A stretch of DNA of 64,000 bases from Chinchilla lanigera (GCF_000276665.1 NW_004955402.1:8512291-8576290), one strand, 5' to 3'. Counted from the first letter of the stretch, positions 22,701 through 35,129 are shown. The notes: a model not told the origin generated them from the letters alone. Program-made: numbers and translations.

Positions 22701-23640
22701 AAGAAGATCCTACAATTATTTGGGGCAAAAAGAGACCTAGAATAGCAAAGGCAGTTCTGGAAAACAAAGGTGGTGTGGGGGGCATCAAAATCCCTAACTT
22801 GAAATTATACTACAAAGCTACTATGATAAAAAAGAACAAAACAGCATGGTACTGACCAAAGCACAGACCAAAGGATTAGTAGAAGAAACAAGAAACAACT
22901 CCAGACTTATTTAGACACCTTAACTTGGACAAAGGTACCAGACAACTTCACGGGAAAAAAGATAACCTCTTTAACAAATGGTCTGCAAAAACTGGCTTTC
23001 CACATGCTGAAGATTAAACCTAGACCCATATCTTTCACAAAACTAAAACCAAATGGATCAAAGATCTAAATATTACAACAGAAACATTAAATCTGCTGGA
23101 AGATAGAATAGGTAGAATTCTTGCAGACACTGGTGTACACCAAGACTTCATGAACAGAACCCCAATTATACAGGAATGACCACGAAGAATAAATAATGTT
23201 CAACATCATTGTCCACTCAAGAAATGCAAATTAAAACAATACTGAGATTTCATCTTACCCAGAAAGAATGGCTGTCATCAAGAAATCAACAAATAACAAA
23301 TGCTGGCAGGGCTCTGGGGAAAGAGGAAGCCTTCTCCACTGTTGATGGGGGTGTGGACTTGTGCAACCACTGTGGAAATCAGTGTGGACTTTCCTCAGAA
23401 AACTAGGATTAGAGGTTCCATTTGACCCAGCTATTCCTCTGCTTGGTATCTTTCCAAAAACTTAAAAATATCACACCACAGTGATATATGCACACCCATG
23501 TTTATAGCGGCACAATTTGTAATAGCTAAGTCTTGGAAACAGCCCAAATGCCCATCAACTGATGTTTTTATACAATGGGATACTATTCTGCCATAAAGAA
23601 GAATAAGCTTGCAACATTTCCAGGTAAGTAGATGCACCTT
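19720..23640 (+). pseudogene. LINE-1 ORF2 remnant (endonuclease-reverse transcriptase)
   Basis: Domain order is preserved but no frame is intact. Endonuclease: at 20226-20444 the motif LSDHSAM (catalytic SDH) is present. Reverse transcriptase: motif A reads [12 protein letters not shown] at about 21973-22008. The catalytic box FADDMILY is intact at 22287-22310, within PLLF-like context. The thumb region follows at 22369-22614 (LTKEGKDLYNENYSTLEKD). The C-terminal zinc-like region at 23209-23406 is degraded. A MaLR LTR splits the region between endonuclease and reverse transcriptase at 20823-21327. Confidence 0.85.
20823..21327 (-). mobile_element. Solo MaLR LTR, antisense, nested in LINE-1
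   Basis: Starts TGTCTTAG and ends TTACA on the plus strand, giving TG...CA termini. Flanks are 'ccaac' (20818-20822) and 'tcaac' (21328-21332), a 5-bp target duplication with one change. The first ~140 bases match the antisense LTR at 36203 and the reverse complement of the LTR end at 27283 ('aaaatacccaacaccca', 'ctcacagtttgtgg'). Near its right end an internal duplication is visible: 'ctgagtcacttgg...aatcaaacattaca' and 'ctgagtcaaactt...gtcaaccattaca'. LINE-1 sequence resumes exactly after the right flank, so the LTR is younger than the LINE-1. Confidence 0.88.
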
Positions 23641-24010
23641 GAGGCCATACTCTCAAGTGAATTAAACTTACACACATGTAAATACTGTATTGTTTCGCTG
23701 GTGTAAGAAACTAAATGAGTAAATAAGGACCAAAATATATAATAGATATTGTGAAATAGGAAGAAATTGTTCAAATATGAAAGGGAACTAGGAAGACGGG
23801 AGAGGGAAAAGGAAGGAAGGGAAAAGAAAGAATAATGAGAAAAAAGAAAGAATTAAAACAAAGCTTTTGTAAATGAGAGGAGGGGTTGAAGGAAGGATAG
23901 GGGAATGGAAAAAAGAATCAAGTTATGTCATGTACAGGTACAAATTACCTATAACCAATGTGATCTTTATGTATATCGAAAATGTACCAATAAACAATAA
24001 ACAAAATAAA

Positions 24011-26600
24011 ATCAATCATTGAATATCTCATATAATATTGAATAGTGTAACAGAAATGAAAAACAGAATGGTCATATGGGTCAATTATTGTACCACTGCG
24101 AAAAATTGTTAAATTGACCTATCATGTCTTAGGGACTTTCTGCACTTTAATCACATAATAATTAATGTGATTTTTCAGTAAGTGTAATGGTAAATGCTAA
24201 GAAGCCTCTTAGAGTTTTATACTGAAAAAGAAAAGGCAGAAAGTCTCATTTTACTCATGAAATAATTGTTATAAATAATTTTTAAAATGGATAAAGTAAT
24301 ATACAGAAATCCATATAGTAACAAACACAGATGCTTCCATTTGTTGAAAATATGTTAATGCTTTAGAAAATTTGGAGAAGTTATTACCCTAACAAATCAC
24401 TTGATGTGAGTAGTTTGAGATTGGTGACATTACACATTTTATACATTTCTCAGTTTATAGATTTGCTAGATTTGTCTTACTAATGAAATTAGAGAATCTG
24501 ACAACGCATTCAGCAGTTAGTGACTTCCTAAATTAATGTAGTGGGATTGTGGAGGAGAGTGTAAACACAATCACATCAAGCTGTTGCTTTGACTGGAATG
24601 TAAAACATACTGTTTTCCAGAGAGTTTACCACATGTGAAATCCTTTCATTGAATCAGTGATGACCAAGCTATGGCAGAAGATACATATTTTTTCTTTTGC
24701 CTCTATACACTTATATGTGATATATTTTTACCTATAGCAGCTGATACAACCAACTATAGAAATAAAGAGAGCCTAAAATTAAAAATTGATTTGTCAAACA
24801 CACCTCTTAACATTTTCTATATTATAGGTATTTTTAAATCTATCTAGTTTTCAGTGGAGTGTGTACATAATTTATGAAGTATAAGTATGCATACTTTGAT
24901 ATTTGTGCTCACTTTTTTTCTGATAGGTGTAGATAATCACAAAAGTTTGTAGACCACTAGTTAAGGTGAGGCATGCATATCTTAGTCTATCTTTACTTGC
25001 GAGAAATTTTTACTTTGAGCCTGCAAAACCTTCAGTGCACAGAGGATTTTTAAATTTATGAAACACTTCACATTCTTTGGCAATGTTTCTGCTTGCTACT
25101 ATGATGAGATAAATATTATACACTCTTTTTATAGATAAGAGAGTTGAAGAGTTAAGTGATTTTCTTAGTTGAAAATTTAAAAATTCAAAGGTAAGAGGCA
25201 AACTCTTTTTAAGCTAATTGAAATAAACTAGATCATTTGAAGAGATTAATTACTTTGGTTTATTTCTTGCCCCCCACCTTATTGCTTTTTATATGTAGAA
25301 GCCCAAAATTAGATACCATAGAAAAACAGAAAACATTTTTCTGGCTTTCCTCAAATCATCTGTTTCTTGAATCTGGGAAGACCTTCTGAATCAGAAGTAA
25401 AAGAGGATAAGTCATGAGTGGAAATTAGGAGGTGCTACTTTGGGTCAGTGGAAAAGTGAGCAGGTTAGGATAAAATATCATGATTATATATAGCTAGAGG
25501 ACTAAACAGGAGAATCAGAGTAAAGGTAGCAATTGGAAGAGGTAAGGAAAAGGTAGACTACGTATTTTGAAGTCTGAGAAAATTATATTTATTTTCCTAG
25601 GAAAACTTGCGGAACTAAAACTTCTGCATTAGTTTTCTCTTTAACCACTCTTTATTTGAAATGAGTACATGGCCATTACCCATTTATAGATTCTGTTGAT
25701 AATACCCTTTAAAGAACTGGTATTGATTTGTGACACAGGAATACAAAACAAGAGCCACTGCATATCTCTTTGATAAGACAGGAAGCCCATGCTGCCTGTG
25801 TGCCCTGCTTGTGCTTCTGCAAGGTCATTTTGCACCTCAGCCATGGATTTCAAAATGAGTACAATAAATATGACTTCTTGCTTTTCTAGGGAGGGATGAA
25901 TAAAGGAACCTGGTTAGCAGTCCACTTGAACAAACAGTTTTGCTATTTACATTCTGCCTATTGAGTCACAGGGCCATTAAGTTGCAAGGCCAGAAGAAAA
26001 CAGCTAAAAGCATGTATCCTTATTACTTAACATGAAAACACTTTCACATGTCTCAGATACCCAGGCAATGTTCCCAGGCTCTCAGACCATACAGAGGATA
26101 GACTAATTTCATGACATGGGACATAAATGTTAACTCATGGTGTTCTGTCACTTTTTGAAATAAATTCAGTTTATTGTTGATATCCCAAGTTTTCAGCTTC
26201 CCTAAGCTCCAATAAAGGATGAAGAAGTTTGACTTTTCAGATGTGAATGTATCATAAATTATGCTATCAAAAATTATGAATGCAACTAGACTATTTCACC
26301 ATTAAATGTTTAATAGGGTTAAAATACAGTGTATAAATTCAATTCATAGGGAAATTTCTATTTTTACATGACTGCAAGTCTGAAAACAAAATGGATTCTT
26401 TAATAACATGAAGAAGCACAGACATTAAATCATCAAATGCTGAAGGTATTCTAGGGAACTAATGTCTTTCTGCAACCCTATAAATGGAATATAGTTAGGA
26501 ATACATTTTTTGTGATATTTATGGAGTGCAGAACTCTGTGTTAAAGGCTGCATATGCATTAATATGCAACTTATTGCAGTACATGCACAAGCTCAAGGCC
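24011..26600. other. Unique AT-rich sequence, no feature seen
   Basis: About 2.6 kb of AT-rich DNA without a repeat or exon I can support. Short open frames (25010-25201 and 25641-25853 on the minus strand) resemble no known protein. Confidence 0.45.
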
Positions 26601-26612
26601 ATTGGTACATAT

Positions 26613-26712
26613 TATATCTTTTCTTCTTTCTTTCTTTGGTACTGGGAATTGAACTCAGGGCATTGTGCTTGCCAAGCAGGTGCTTGTGCCACTGAGCTAT
26701 ATCCCCAGCCCA
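26613..26712 (-). mobile_element. ID SINE, antisense, with target duplication
   Basis: T/C-rich head, then 'tttggtactgggaattgaac', 'cttgccaagcaggtgcttgt', 'gccactgagctatatcccca' and 'gccc'. Flanked by 'attggtacat' (26601-26610) and 'attggtatat' (26713-26722), 9 of 10 bases identical. Confidence 0.9.
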
Positions 26713-26826
26713 ATTGGTATATGGTATTGTAAACCTGAGAAATCTACAAATAAAGCACAGACTTAAAGCAGTGAGGCTTTTGGGAGTTGTTCCACACAAT
26801 TTGTGTCTGTTTTTCCCTTCACTTTC

Positions 26827-27283
26827 TGTGATGGCTTGTATCTAGATGCCCCCCTCAAGCCTCATTCACTCATACTGGGTGGGGCTTGTTGAAGCTGACT
26901 AGATCTAGAGTGTGTGATACTGGGATTAAGGATATATGGTACTAAACTAACCCGCTGATTGGAACTAGCAAAATTCTGGGTATGGACAATGGGAAGGCCC
27001 ACCCTCAGTGTGGATAGCACCACCAAGAAAAGGCTTGCAGCCAGGATGGGATAAAAGGAAAGAGAGGCTTACTTTGCTGCTGCTTCTACTGCTGCTTGCT
27101 GTTTCGCTGCCTTTTGCCTGCCCTGCTATGGGCTGTTCCTCCTCTGATGCATGCCACTCTGCCTTGGAGCCAGCTGGAGTATGGACTGACCCTTCTACAA
27201 ACTGTGAGCTGAAATAAACCTTCCTCATTTAGCTTGTAAGTGTTGGGTGTTTTGTCTCAATAAGGAGAAAAGTAACTAAGATA
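26827..27283 (+). mobile_element. Solo MaLR LTR, sense
   Basis: Begins TGTGATGGCTTG, typical for MaLR and ORR-like LTRs. It has a GC-richer body and 'ctgtgagctgaaataaacc' near the 3' end, containing the AATAAA-like polyadenylation signal. It ends 'gtaactaagata', where the terminal CA has mutated. The last ~130 bases match the reverse complement of 36203-36395. Length about 457 bp, normal for a MaLR LTR. Confidence 0.85.
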
Positions 27284-27423
27284 GACATAATAGATTGTTG
27301 TAAACTGTATTCACTTCTAATGTTCTCCAGAGTACTAGAATTTATTCTATGTTTGGGTACCAGTTATTTAATCTCTCACATGCTCCAAATTTTCCCAGCC
27401 AATAATAATCCTTATTATACAAT

Positions 27424-27680
27424 CCATTTATAGATTGGATAATTTTAAAACATTCATCTATGGGAAAGAGCATGCACAATTTTTCTTTCTCCATCTGACT
27501 TATTTCACTTACATAATGTCCTCCAGTTCCATCTATTTTGCTGTTAAAGATAGAATATCATTATTTTTGTGGCTGAATAATATTCCATTGTTATATATTC
27601 TACATTTTCTTTATCCATTTATCCATTTTTGGATGCCTACATTGATTCCAAATCTTAACTATCTTTTTTGTTTTGTTCTA
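27424..27680 (-). mobile_element. Ancient LINE-1 fragment, antisense
   Basis: 'tgacttatttcacttacata', 'atgtcctccagttccatcta', 'ggctgaataatattccattg' and 'tatccatttatccatttttg' are the classic antisense 3'-end phrases of old L1 elements. The open frame at 27435-27707 arises from this and is not a gene. Confidence 0.85.
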
Positions 27681-28989
27681 TGTTTGTATATACTCTTCCA
27701 AGAGTGAAATGATTTCACAGGAAATATCAGAAAAGTAGCAATAGTTTAATAAGAGTGTTTCTGAAGTTTCACTAATCTCATATATCAGTGTACTAATGGT
27801 CATAGTAATATTGGGAATGGGGAGAGTGTCAGTGATGTTTTTCCTTAGACAAAAATCTCCCAACTGGTTATATTTACTCTAGGGTGGGATCTCTCCACAA
27901 GCCCAGAGGTTTCCAAGACCCCATCCTCTGACCTTGAGCAAAAGCCTGCGATTGTTCTGATGTTTGTCTACCTACATATTCTGACCAAAAATTGTGTAGT
28001 CTGTAGCGTCATCATCAGTGGAGATGAGAGATACTCAAGGAGGTGTCTTGCTTGGGACAATGCTTAGAGCACATAGTCCTGGCATTGTGACAGCCTGGAG
28101 CTCAGTTCCTATACTCTTCCTGGCAGTTGAGACCCAACTACATCACCAGCTCCAGGGAGCACAGGGGCATCTTCTGCTAAATCTTCCACTTGGTCTTACA
28201 TGACTCTTTTGGCCTCAACACTCCCACCATCCCCAGCACATCCCCAGCACATGGTTTTCCACCATGGGAAAAAGGAGGTTCTGAAGGTATGTATCTTCCT
28301 GCTATTGTTAAATAAGTCAAAAATTTAGCTCCTTTGCTCTCTGTTTCCAGTGTTTTTCTCAAACAGTGGGTAACTAATATCCACTTTCTAACTGGACTGG
28401 ATGGGGATGATAACGAGGGACAAGATCCCGCTATTATCAAAGAAGAGAATCTGGTTTTTATACATGAGTTATTTATCACAAGCACCTTTGATCTGGTGCT
28501 GCTCTATATCCTTTAGTAAGCAACTACCGAGGAATATTAGCTAATTCAATAAGTAGATGTGAACTAATGCATTGCTATGAGTTTTTTTCCCTATCCAAGG
28601 AGATAAAAGTGTTTCTTCTCAATCCCAGAATGCCTTTTAAATGCAATTTTCTTGAAGCTATTTTTAATTTTGATAGCATTTTCTGCAGGAGTAGAAAAGC
28701 AAATCCAGCACACACGAATTAGGATGAATTTCAAATCAGAAAAGTAAAGGCAAAACAAAATAAACAAGCATCTGGGTGAAGGAACAGATACAGGAGCAAG
28801 CCTTTTCACAAGAACATAGTTTGGTATGATGAAAGTAAACTCACAGCTTCTTTTTGAAGTTGCAATTAAAAGACCCCGGGATCTTTTGTGAAAGTAAACA
28901 TATTTTACAATACATGAATACTTCAAGATGCACTAAGTGCTATTGTGCTTCACTTCACTTAGTACACTGACCTATCACATTTGGAATGA
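27681..28989. other. Sequence without recognised features
   Basis: No gene recognised. 27890-28260 is slightly GC-richer and may be an old repeat. It includes a small tandem 'atccccagcac' pair near 28230-28250. Confidence 0.4.
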
Positions 28990-29455
28990 ATTCAGAACTG
29001 TACAGAAGAGTCACAAATCCCGAGTGGACTCGCCCTGACCTCGTTTCCTCCTACTTCCAAACTAAAGAGCTGCTCCAGCCACAGGCCTTACTGTTTCTCT
29101 CACCTAAGGGAAACATTGGGCAAACGGGTAACTGGTCGCATTCCCTTTGCTGAGCTGCCCTCCCCACATGTAGCTATGGCTACTTCCTCATTTCAGCCCA
29201 GTATCTGCTTAAGCATCCCGTCTCTTCACATTTTTTTCTTCCCTTACCCTGCTTTACTTTTCAGCAGAACTTTTGTCACTATTAGACTAACTGTACAATT
29301 ATTTCCTTTTTTCTATCTACCTTCAGTAAAATGTAAACCTCTCAGAGTGAACTGTCTTGGTCTTATGGGTTATCTCCTCCAAGCTTTAAACAGCACCTAG
29401 CATGCAGGAGATGCTGAGTAAAGGTTTGTCGAATAAGCAAACGAGTGAAAAAATG
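28990..29455 (+). mobile_element. L2 LINE 3' fragment, sense
   Basis: The 3' portion follows L2: 'aaatgtaaacctctcagag', 'gtcttggtcttatgggttat', 'aacagcacctagcatgcagg', 'agatgctgagtaaaggtttg' and 'tcgaataagcaaac'. The upstream pyrimidine-rich part (29160-29320) fits L2 as well. Highly diverged, as expected for a mammal-wide element. Confidence 0.65.
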
Positions 29456-29559
29456 AATGCCATCAATCAGTGTTTCATTTTGCAGATGGTAAAATATTCA
29501 TAAGAATTTTGTAAGTTAATTTGATCTTGGCCGATCATTTACTCAGATGTTTACTTTTT

Positions 29560-29727
29560 AAATGAAGGTGAAATTCGTGTAATGTAAGATTCAGTATTTT
29601 AAAATGTTTAACTCATACTATTACATTCGCAATGTTGTGCAGCTCTCACTTGTATTGACTTCAGAAACACTGTCTTTACTCCAAAAGAAAACCCTTTGCT
29701 CATTAATTAGTTCCCACCTTTACTCCC

Positions 29728-29764
<37 letters not shown>

Positions 29765-29885
29765 CACACATTAAGGGGCTGCCAATCCATTTTTGTCTCT
29801 CGCATCTGGATATTTCATATCAGTGGAATCATACAACATGTTATCTTCATGATTTTCTAGATTCTGGAATCTGTGTTTTCTTTTA
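29560..29885 (-). mobile_element. Ancient LINE-1 3'-end fragment, antisense, with internal CA microsatellite
   Basis: 'gtgaaattcgtgtaatgtaa', 'tacattcgcaatgttgtgca', 'ttactccaaaagaaaaccc' and 'tatcagtggaatcatacaac' match the order of antisense L1M 3' sequence. A (CA)n run at 29729-29770 lies inside it. Confidence 0.7.
29729..29770 (+). repeat. (CA)n microsatellite
   Basis: About 17 uninterrupted AC units followed by 'aacacaca'. A likely polymorphic dinucleotide repeat. Confidence 0.97.
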
Positions 29886-29921
29886 ATCCTTGCCCAAAAT
29901 CTTTGAGAATTTCCACATGTT

Positions 29922-30120
29922 TAAGGGTCAGCGAGTTGTTGCTGTAGACTCAAACAGCAAACATTGTGGGCTTTGAGGACCGTGTGATTTCTGGTGCAGT
30001 TACTCAACTTTGTGACTCTAGTATAAAAGTAGCCACAGAAAAATGCATAGGGAGAGGGACACTGATGTCTTCCACTAAAGCTTTATGTATGTAAACAAGA
30101 GGCAGACTGCATGTGACATA
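29922..30120 (+). mobile_element. hAT-type MITE remnant
   Basis: 'aagggtcagcgagttgttgc' corresponds to the start of a common non-autonomous hAT element (consensus start near CAGGGGTCGGCAAACT). 'attgtgggctttgaggacc', 'gcagttactcaactttgtg', 'gtataaaagtagccacag' and 'aaagctttatgtatgtaaac' follow in the expected order. A second copy lies at 47571. Confidence 0.65.
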
Positions 30121-30514
30121 AGGACAGCACTTTATCAACCCGCTATTGCAACAGAGACGTAGGTTTCCAGGCCAGGTGATGCTTTCGTCCTGGCCCACTC
30201 TCAGACTAGCAAGTACACTTGTGAGGGGAAAAAAAAGGGGAAACTTTCATCAGTTCATCCTCTCTTGTTGTGTCTAGTAATTTTATATCAGAGTTTCCTC
30301 CTCCAACCTGAAAAGGAATTCTAAAGTTAGGAATAGGAGAAGCTCCTCACATTTTGTAAGAGAAAAATACTTCTATTTTATTGAACTAAAAGTATGATAG
30401 CATTTATTTTTTATAAATATCTATTCTGAAAAACTTTTATTAGACTTTTATTAAGATGTACTAATGAGAAATTCAAACTAATCCATAGAAAGCCTATTTA
30501 TTCATAATTTCACA

Positions 30515-30542
30515 GAACATGTTCACATGGTTTAACATGTTC
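30515..30542 (+). promoter_or_regulatory. Candidate p53-type response element
   Basis: GAACATGTTC (30515-30524) is a perfect RRRCWWGYYY half-site. TAACATGTTC (30533-30542) matches 9 of 10 positions. The 8-base spacer is within the allowed 0-13 range. Short motif, so chance occurrence is quite possible. Confidence 0.25.
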
Positions 30543-31114
30543 CCACCAGCCTGAACCACCAGTGATACCTTCATGGCTGAGAGCTGCTAAGCAGGAGACA
30601 CACAAATTATAGCCCAATCATGAATGTGTTATATTTTGTTCCTTATATATTTAAACATATCACAATTATATTTCTGTGAAAAGTTCTATTAATTTTTCCT
30701 TTTCTACTCACTTAAAATATCAAAGATAGGTTGATGTAGCCATTGTTAAGCATATTTGAATTATACTTTATTCCCACAAGGAAAATAAGTGTAGTCTTTT
30801 AAAATGACTTTATTTATAAGTATATTAATTTGTTAATAATTAAATATCCAGATTTTGAAACAAATACATCATAGGAAAGCAGAATTAGGTGCAGTCTGAA
30901 TTTGGTGACTGTTCATCATCAAGCCCTAGTGAACATGCGATCGAGCTCTTTGTGTGCTTGTTTGTTTATTAGTTCCCAGAGAAAATCACCTTCATTCCTA
31001 TTGACGTTGAGTCAGCTTCCATAGGTCATGGAATTTCAAAGGGCAAAGGGCAGGGCATTGATTCACTGGTTTTTCATCAGATGAGTTTTGGAAGTCTGAC
31101 TTCTTCACCTTCCT

Positions 31115-31137
31115 TTGTTTGTTTGTTTGTTTGTTTC
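31115..31137 (+). repeat. (GTTT)n short tandem repeat
   Basis: Five to six copies of the tetramer GTTT. Simple repeat. Confidence 0.9.
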
Positions 31138-32398
31138 ATTTCTAGGAAATAAAGATAGGGGATTTTTCTCAGAATGCCTCAAAAACAAGGTAGATATTGT
31201 TTCCATATGTCATAACAAATCAGGGGAGTGTACACAATATTTAAAGACACACAATAAAACTTAAGGTTCCAGCAGGACTTCTTTTAGTACAAAAAGCATC
31301 ATGAGTTAAGTCTCATCACTCCTGTGACGTGTTTGAAGCTGTGGGTGGTGGACAATGGCATTACTGAGCTGCAAGTCTTTATTCTCTTTTCCCCATTAAT
31401 AGTGCAGCGAGCAGCCCTCAGAGCTCTATATTCTCCCAAGTACCTTGTGAGGCGTCTTTCACCCTACTACAAAGTAGAGACAAGGCAAGAAGATAAACGT
31501 TCTCCACAGACTGTACTTGGTAAAGCTGCAGATTTCAAGAAAGAAACGTTTGCTCCTTTTGGCTATATCTACTTTGTTTGTGCCCAGGACAATTCTTCTG
31601 CTCCCCAAAGCAGACTCTGATAACGTGAAATTTACAATACTTTGATGTTACAATGGACCTTTAACATTATTATCTTCTTTTAAGCAGAGATGAACTTACT
31701 TGTTGCATTGTGTATTAAAGAACACAAAATTCACCTTTTGATAATAAAACAAGAATCAATATTCATTGTTTATTTTTCAGAACCTTGAAAACTCCTTGCT
31801 GTCTTTTCCTAGTATCCCATGATTTTTCACCCACCTGGGGCTTCCTGGCAGGATTCCTGGTAGATCTGTTCTTAGGAGGTGATATTCCCAGATCGTCTGG
31901 TATTTCCTGAGCCCTAATCCTCAAAATGCCCCGGGTCTCACTCACTGCAAAGTGAAAACCAATTAATTGGCTGAAAATCATTGCCGCTCATGGGTAACAT
32001 TCAGCAGTGCTTTCAAGTGTGACTTTCTTCAAAACAAACGTGATTTCCACTGTAGGGGCATTTGACACACAATTCAATGAATGAAATCTAATGGGGAAAC
32101 TAAGCCCTAGAGTGGATGAGAGGTAGCTTTTTTTTCCCCCTTGTTTGTTTGCTTAATAGTTCCCAGAGAAGATCAGACAGATGATGAACTCAACCATGTT
32201 ACCGTGGTCCTGGTAGATTCATAATCTTTCAAAAAATTTTTGCATGCAGAAAGTATCTCCATATCACACATTCGGTATACTCTCTTATCAATAGCTTTAA
32301 AAGATCAGGAGATAATTGAATTTTGAATATTTGTTTGTTATCAGTATTTGTTTTAGTGAAGGAAAAAGGTCAGTCCAAGATGATGAAACACCATAAAA

Positions 32399-32562
32399 GC
32401 CGGGCATGGTGGCACAAGCCTGTAATTCCAGCACTCAGGAGGCTGAGACAGGAGGATGGCCAAGAGTTCAAGGCCTGCCTAGGCTATGTAGTAAGTTCAA
32501 GGCCAGCCTGAAGTACAGCCTGAAGATTCTGTCTCAAAAAACAAACAACAACAGCAAAAAAC
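32399..32562 (+). mobile_element. B1 SINE, sense, well preserved
   Basis: Starts 'gccgggcatggtggcacaag', then 'cctgtaattccagcactcag', 'gaggctgagacaggaggatg', a duplicated 'gttcaaggcctgcct' / 'gttcaaggccagcct' unit, 'gattctgtctcaaaa' and an A-rich tail. It carries the box A/B region of a 7SL-derived Pol III promoter. One of the best-preserved B1 copies here. Confidence 0.92.
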
Positions 32563-34593
32563 AGGCTGGTTATCTTACTGTAAGAAATACCTGTTCTTTC
32601 AAAACTGAAGAAACTTTTTCTAAATAATCAAAACATCTAAAAGTCAATACAAAACAAAAAAAATTATTCTACTGAGATACAGAGTCTTTGTTAACCTGTA
32701 CGGGTAAAGAATAATAATTCCTTTAAGATTGAAAACTGATTCATCATTTTAATAATTCATGTCATTTAAATGAATCATTTTAAAGAGAAAAAAAATTCTA
32801 TTTTTGCATTACTATTTGGAAGTAAAGATTTCAAGAGAACTTCCTCTCATTCTTAAGGAATATATTATCTTAGATTAAGCCAATCAAACTGAGCAAATGT
32901 CAAAATTTTAATATATTTCTTAGATTCTCTTTTTATTTAGACAGTATACATTAAACCAAATTCAATTCTCTTCCACCATACCCTTTAAAACTTGAACCAA
33001 ATACTCGAGTTTCATTCTTCATTATGATCTTTTATATTCTAGAACAGACTGACACTGGAAACAAAACTACTCTTTGAGTCCATGACGAACTCATCCAATG
33101 ACCCAAAAACATCTTCTCAGGTTGTAATGTTCTGTCAGTCTTGTTCTCTCTCTCAACGAGCCATAATAACAATTTTACCCCTTATTTTAACCTAAGTAAT
33201 GTTACACAGAAAGAAGAAAACTACGAGGAAAGTGATTGAAAATTTTCACACATAAGCATTTTAGTAAATTAGAAAAGCTTATAATTTTCTAGAAGAAAAT
33301 GTAAAACACCCTTTCACACATTCTTAAAGTGGTGAAAATGAACATATTTGTTAACATGCTCCATAGGTCTACCCATATATAACAAAAGATAAAAATGTAA
33401 ACTTATTATCTCCGCTGATCATTAATTCTGTAGTGAGAAATATTATTTAGAAACTCTCTAGGTAGCAATGATTGGCAATCTAATTTAATATTATTCTGAG
33501 AGTTTGATTTATCTAAAGGGAGCAAATTATGTAAAAGTCTTTCTTATCTGTATATCGTGTAAAATAAAGGCACTGCTTGTTAGACTTAGTTAATTACATG
33601 GCTCCTTCCAGCTCTTACATTTTTATATTCTTCAAGACTTAGAATTTGCTGAAGGAAGCACCCATATAATATTTATCTCAAAAGAAAACTTTTATACTTA
33701 TCCATACTGAAAAATGCATGAATTCAGAATATGTCTAATGGTAACTAGAACATAAATGTACACTTAGTAAGAGTCTTTAGGGACAAGAATAGCAAACATA
33801 AACTGTGATTAAAGTGTTAATGATTTGATTTACAAAGGATTATGTCATGCATAACAGACACGCAAAATTCTGGTAATTGCTCCAATGAGATACCATCTCA
33901 CTAAGCTCCGTTTCACTTCATGTATGAGTATGTTTTTATCTATATTAACAAACAATGCTTTTAAACTATAGTAGATATAGGAAAAACAGCCTTAGTTAAA
34001 ATGTTTTCATATAATAGTGAGAGGAGTAGCACTTAAAGTTATCTTAAACAAGAAAGGTAAATTTTTTTAAGCTACAAATGTTTCACCTTACACACATTAT
34101 CGTTAGTCTTACTTAGTCTGAAACTATTTTAGATATAAAGAATTAAGGGAAAAGAACATATAATACCTTTTCTGTTAGTTCCAATTTAATTTAATGCTTG
34201 CAATGCTACAGAAATGTTAGAAGTGGACTTTGGCTATATTGCAATAAAAGTATTACTCAAGAATACACTTAACAAGCAACTACTTATTCCTACAAATAAA
34301 TGTACTTTTTACCTAAACTCATCTATTCTTCTATAAATGCCAAATCACTAAAAGGAAATGAACTAAAGTCATCTCTTTTTCTGTTCTCTAAATCCTTGGT
34401 ATATGAAGAGATGATTTTAAGAGTTTTCCCTTACTGTTGTAGTCCTTGATTTTTCCCATTAAGCTTTCAACATTTCTCACTCAATTATCTACTGACAGGA
34501 AGTGCTGACTCCAAAAGCTGTGGTTTAGGAAAGTTTATTCTCCTTGCTTCCCTTAGATTCTTGGTGAGATAAATCCTTGTAATGAATTTCTTA
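32563..34593. other. Unique AT-rich sequence
   Basis: No gene or repeat recognised, except that 32879-32930 is duplicated inside the LTR at 35130-35181. Confidence 0.45.
32879..32930 (+). repeat. 52-bp segment duplicated into the downstream LTR (presumed source)
   Basis: Identical at 51 of 52 positions to 35130-35181 in the same orientation; the one difference is 'ctgagcaaat' here versus 'ctgaacaaat' there. Similarity stops sharply on both sides. This copy sits in plain AT-rich DNA, so it is probably the source. Confidence 0.9.
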
Positions 34594-34738
34594 GTGTATG
34601 TTATGGTTTGGGGGATATTTTGCAAGGGGAACAATATAATACAGGACACATATTTTATAAGATTATTCATAATAGTCACCCAAAGAATCATATACAAGAC
34701 AGTGCAGGAAATCTGTCCACACACTATAGACCAGGAAT

Positions 34739-34866
34739 CCAGCTGAGGGCCTGGATCCCACAATAATGTCCTACATGAGCCCAGCTGAAGACCTAGAGCC
34801 CCATGACAATGCCTCCCACAAATCCAACCGGAGGCCCAGAGCCCACAACAATATCTCATGCAGGCC
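34739..34866. repeat. ~42-bp tandem repeat, three units, within LTR
   Basis: Units begin at 34739, 34781 and 34824 with 'ccagctgagggcc', 'ccagctgaagacc' and 'ccaaccggaggcc'. Each contains 'cacaataatgtc', 'catgacaatgcc' or 'cacaacaatatc'. Confidence 0.85.
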
Positions 34867-35129
34867 GTTTCATGGATCTGTGCTGGGAAGGCCCAAAGGG
34901 TGGTGGTGGAATTTAGAAAGTCTGTGTCAGCAGGATGAAGCATCTATGCTAGCAGGCTGAGGGATATGCACTGGAGCCAGAAAGTGATACTCAGAAGAAC
35001 CAGAGCTCCCGCAAAAGGTACCACAGCCATCCTCACTGACAGTGAGGTCCCGAGCTCCTCCGATGATCAAAATGGCCAAGTTCCCATCAGGGAAGCCAAC
35101 ACAGCAAGAGTCTCTAGTAGACCGGCAGT

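Larger units (their letters stand above)
18560..24010 (+). mobile_element. LINE-1, sense, near full length, decayed, split by a MaLR LTR
   Basis: A rodent-type LINE-1 in sense orientation. ORF1-like sequence spans about 18609-19690 and ORF2-like sequence about 19720-23640. A purine-rich 3' UTR (23760-23930) and an A-rich end with 'caataaacaaaataaaa' near 24000 follow. Both ORFs carry many stops and shifts. ORF2 is short even after removing the 505-bp LTR at 20823-21327. Sequence jumps around 23150-23200 from 'cttcatgaacagaacccc' to the C-terminal 'ttcaacatcattgtccac' block, so a few hundred bases are deleted there. The 5' boundary is uncertain and I found no target duplication. It is homologous along its length to the antisense copy at 54299-60440. 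Confidence 0.85.
30121..32398. other. Unique AT-rich sequence, no gene seen
   Basis: Repeat-poor stretch with a short (GTTT)n at 31115-31137 and a p53-like motif pair at 30515-30542. The 98-codon frame at 31324-31620 has no recognisable domain, and I treat it as chance. Confidence 0.45.

Noticed and set aside
31324..31620. 98-codon frame as a candidate small gene
   Set aside because: No domain, no similarity I recognise, and no supporting context.
34485..34943. 152-codon minus-strand open frame, among the longest here
   Set aside because: It runs through the ~42-bp tandem units of the solo LTR and into flanking AT-rich DNA. There is no known domain and the Cys/Trp-rich text comes from the repeats.
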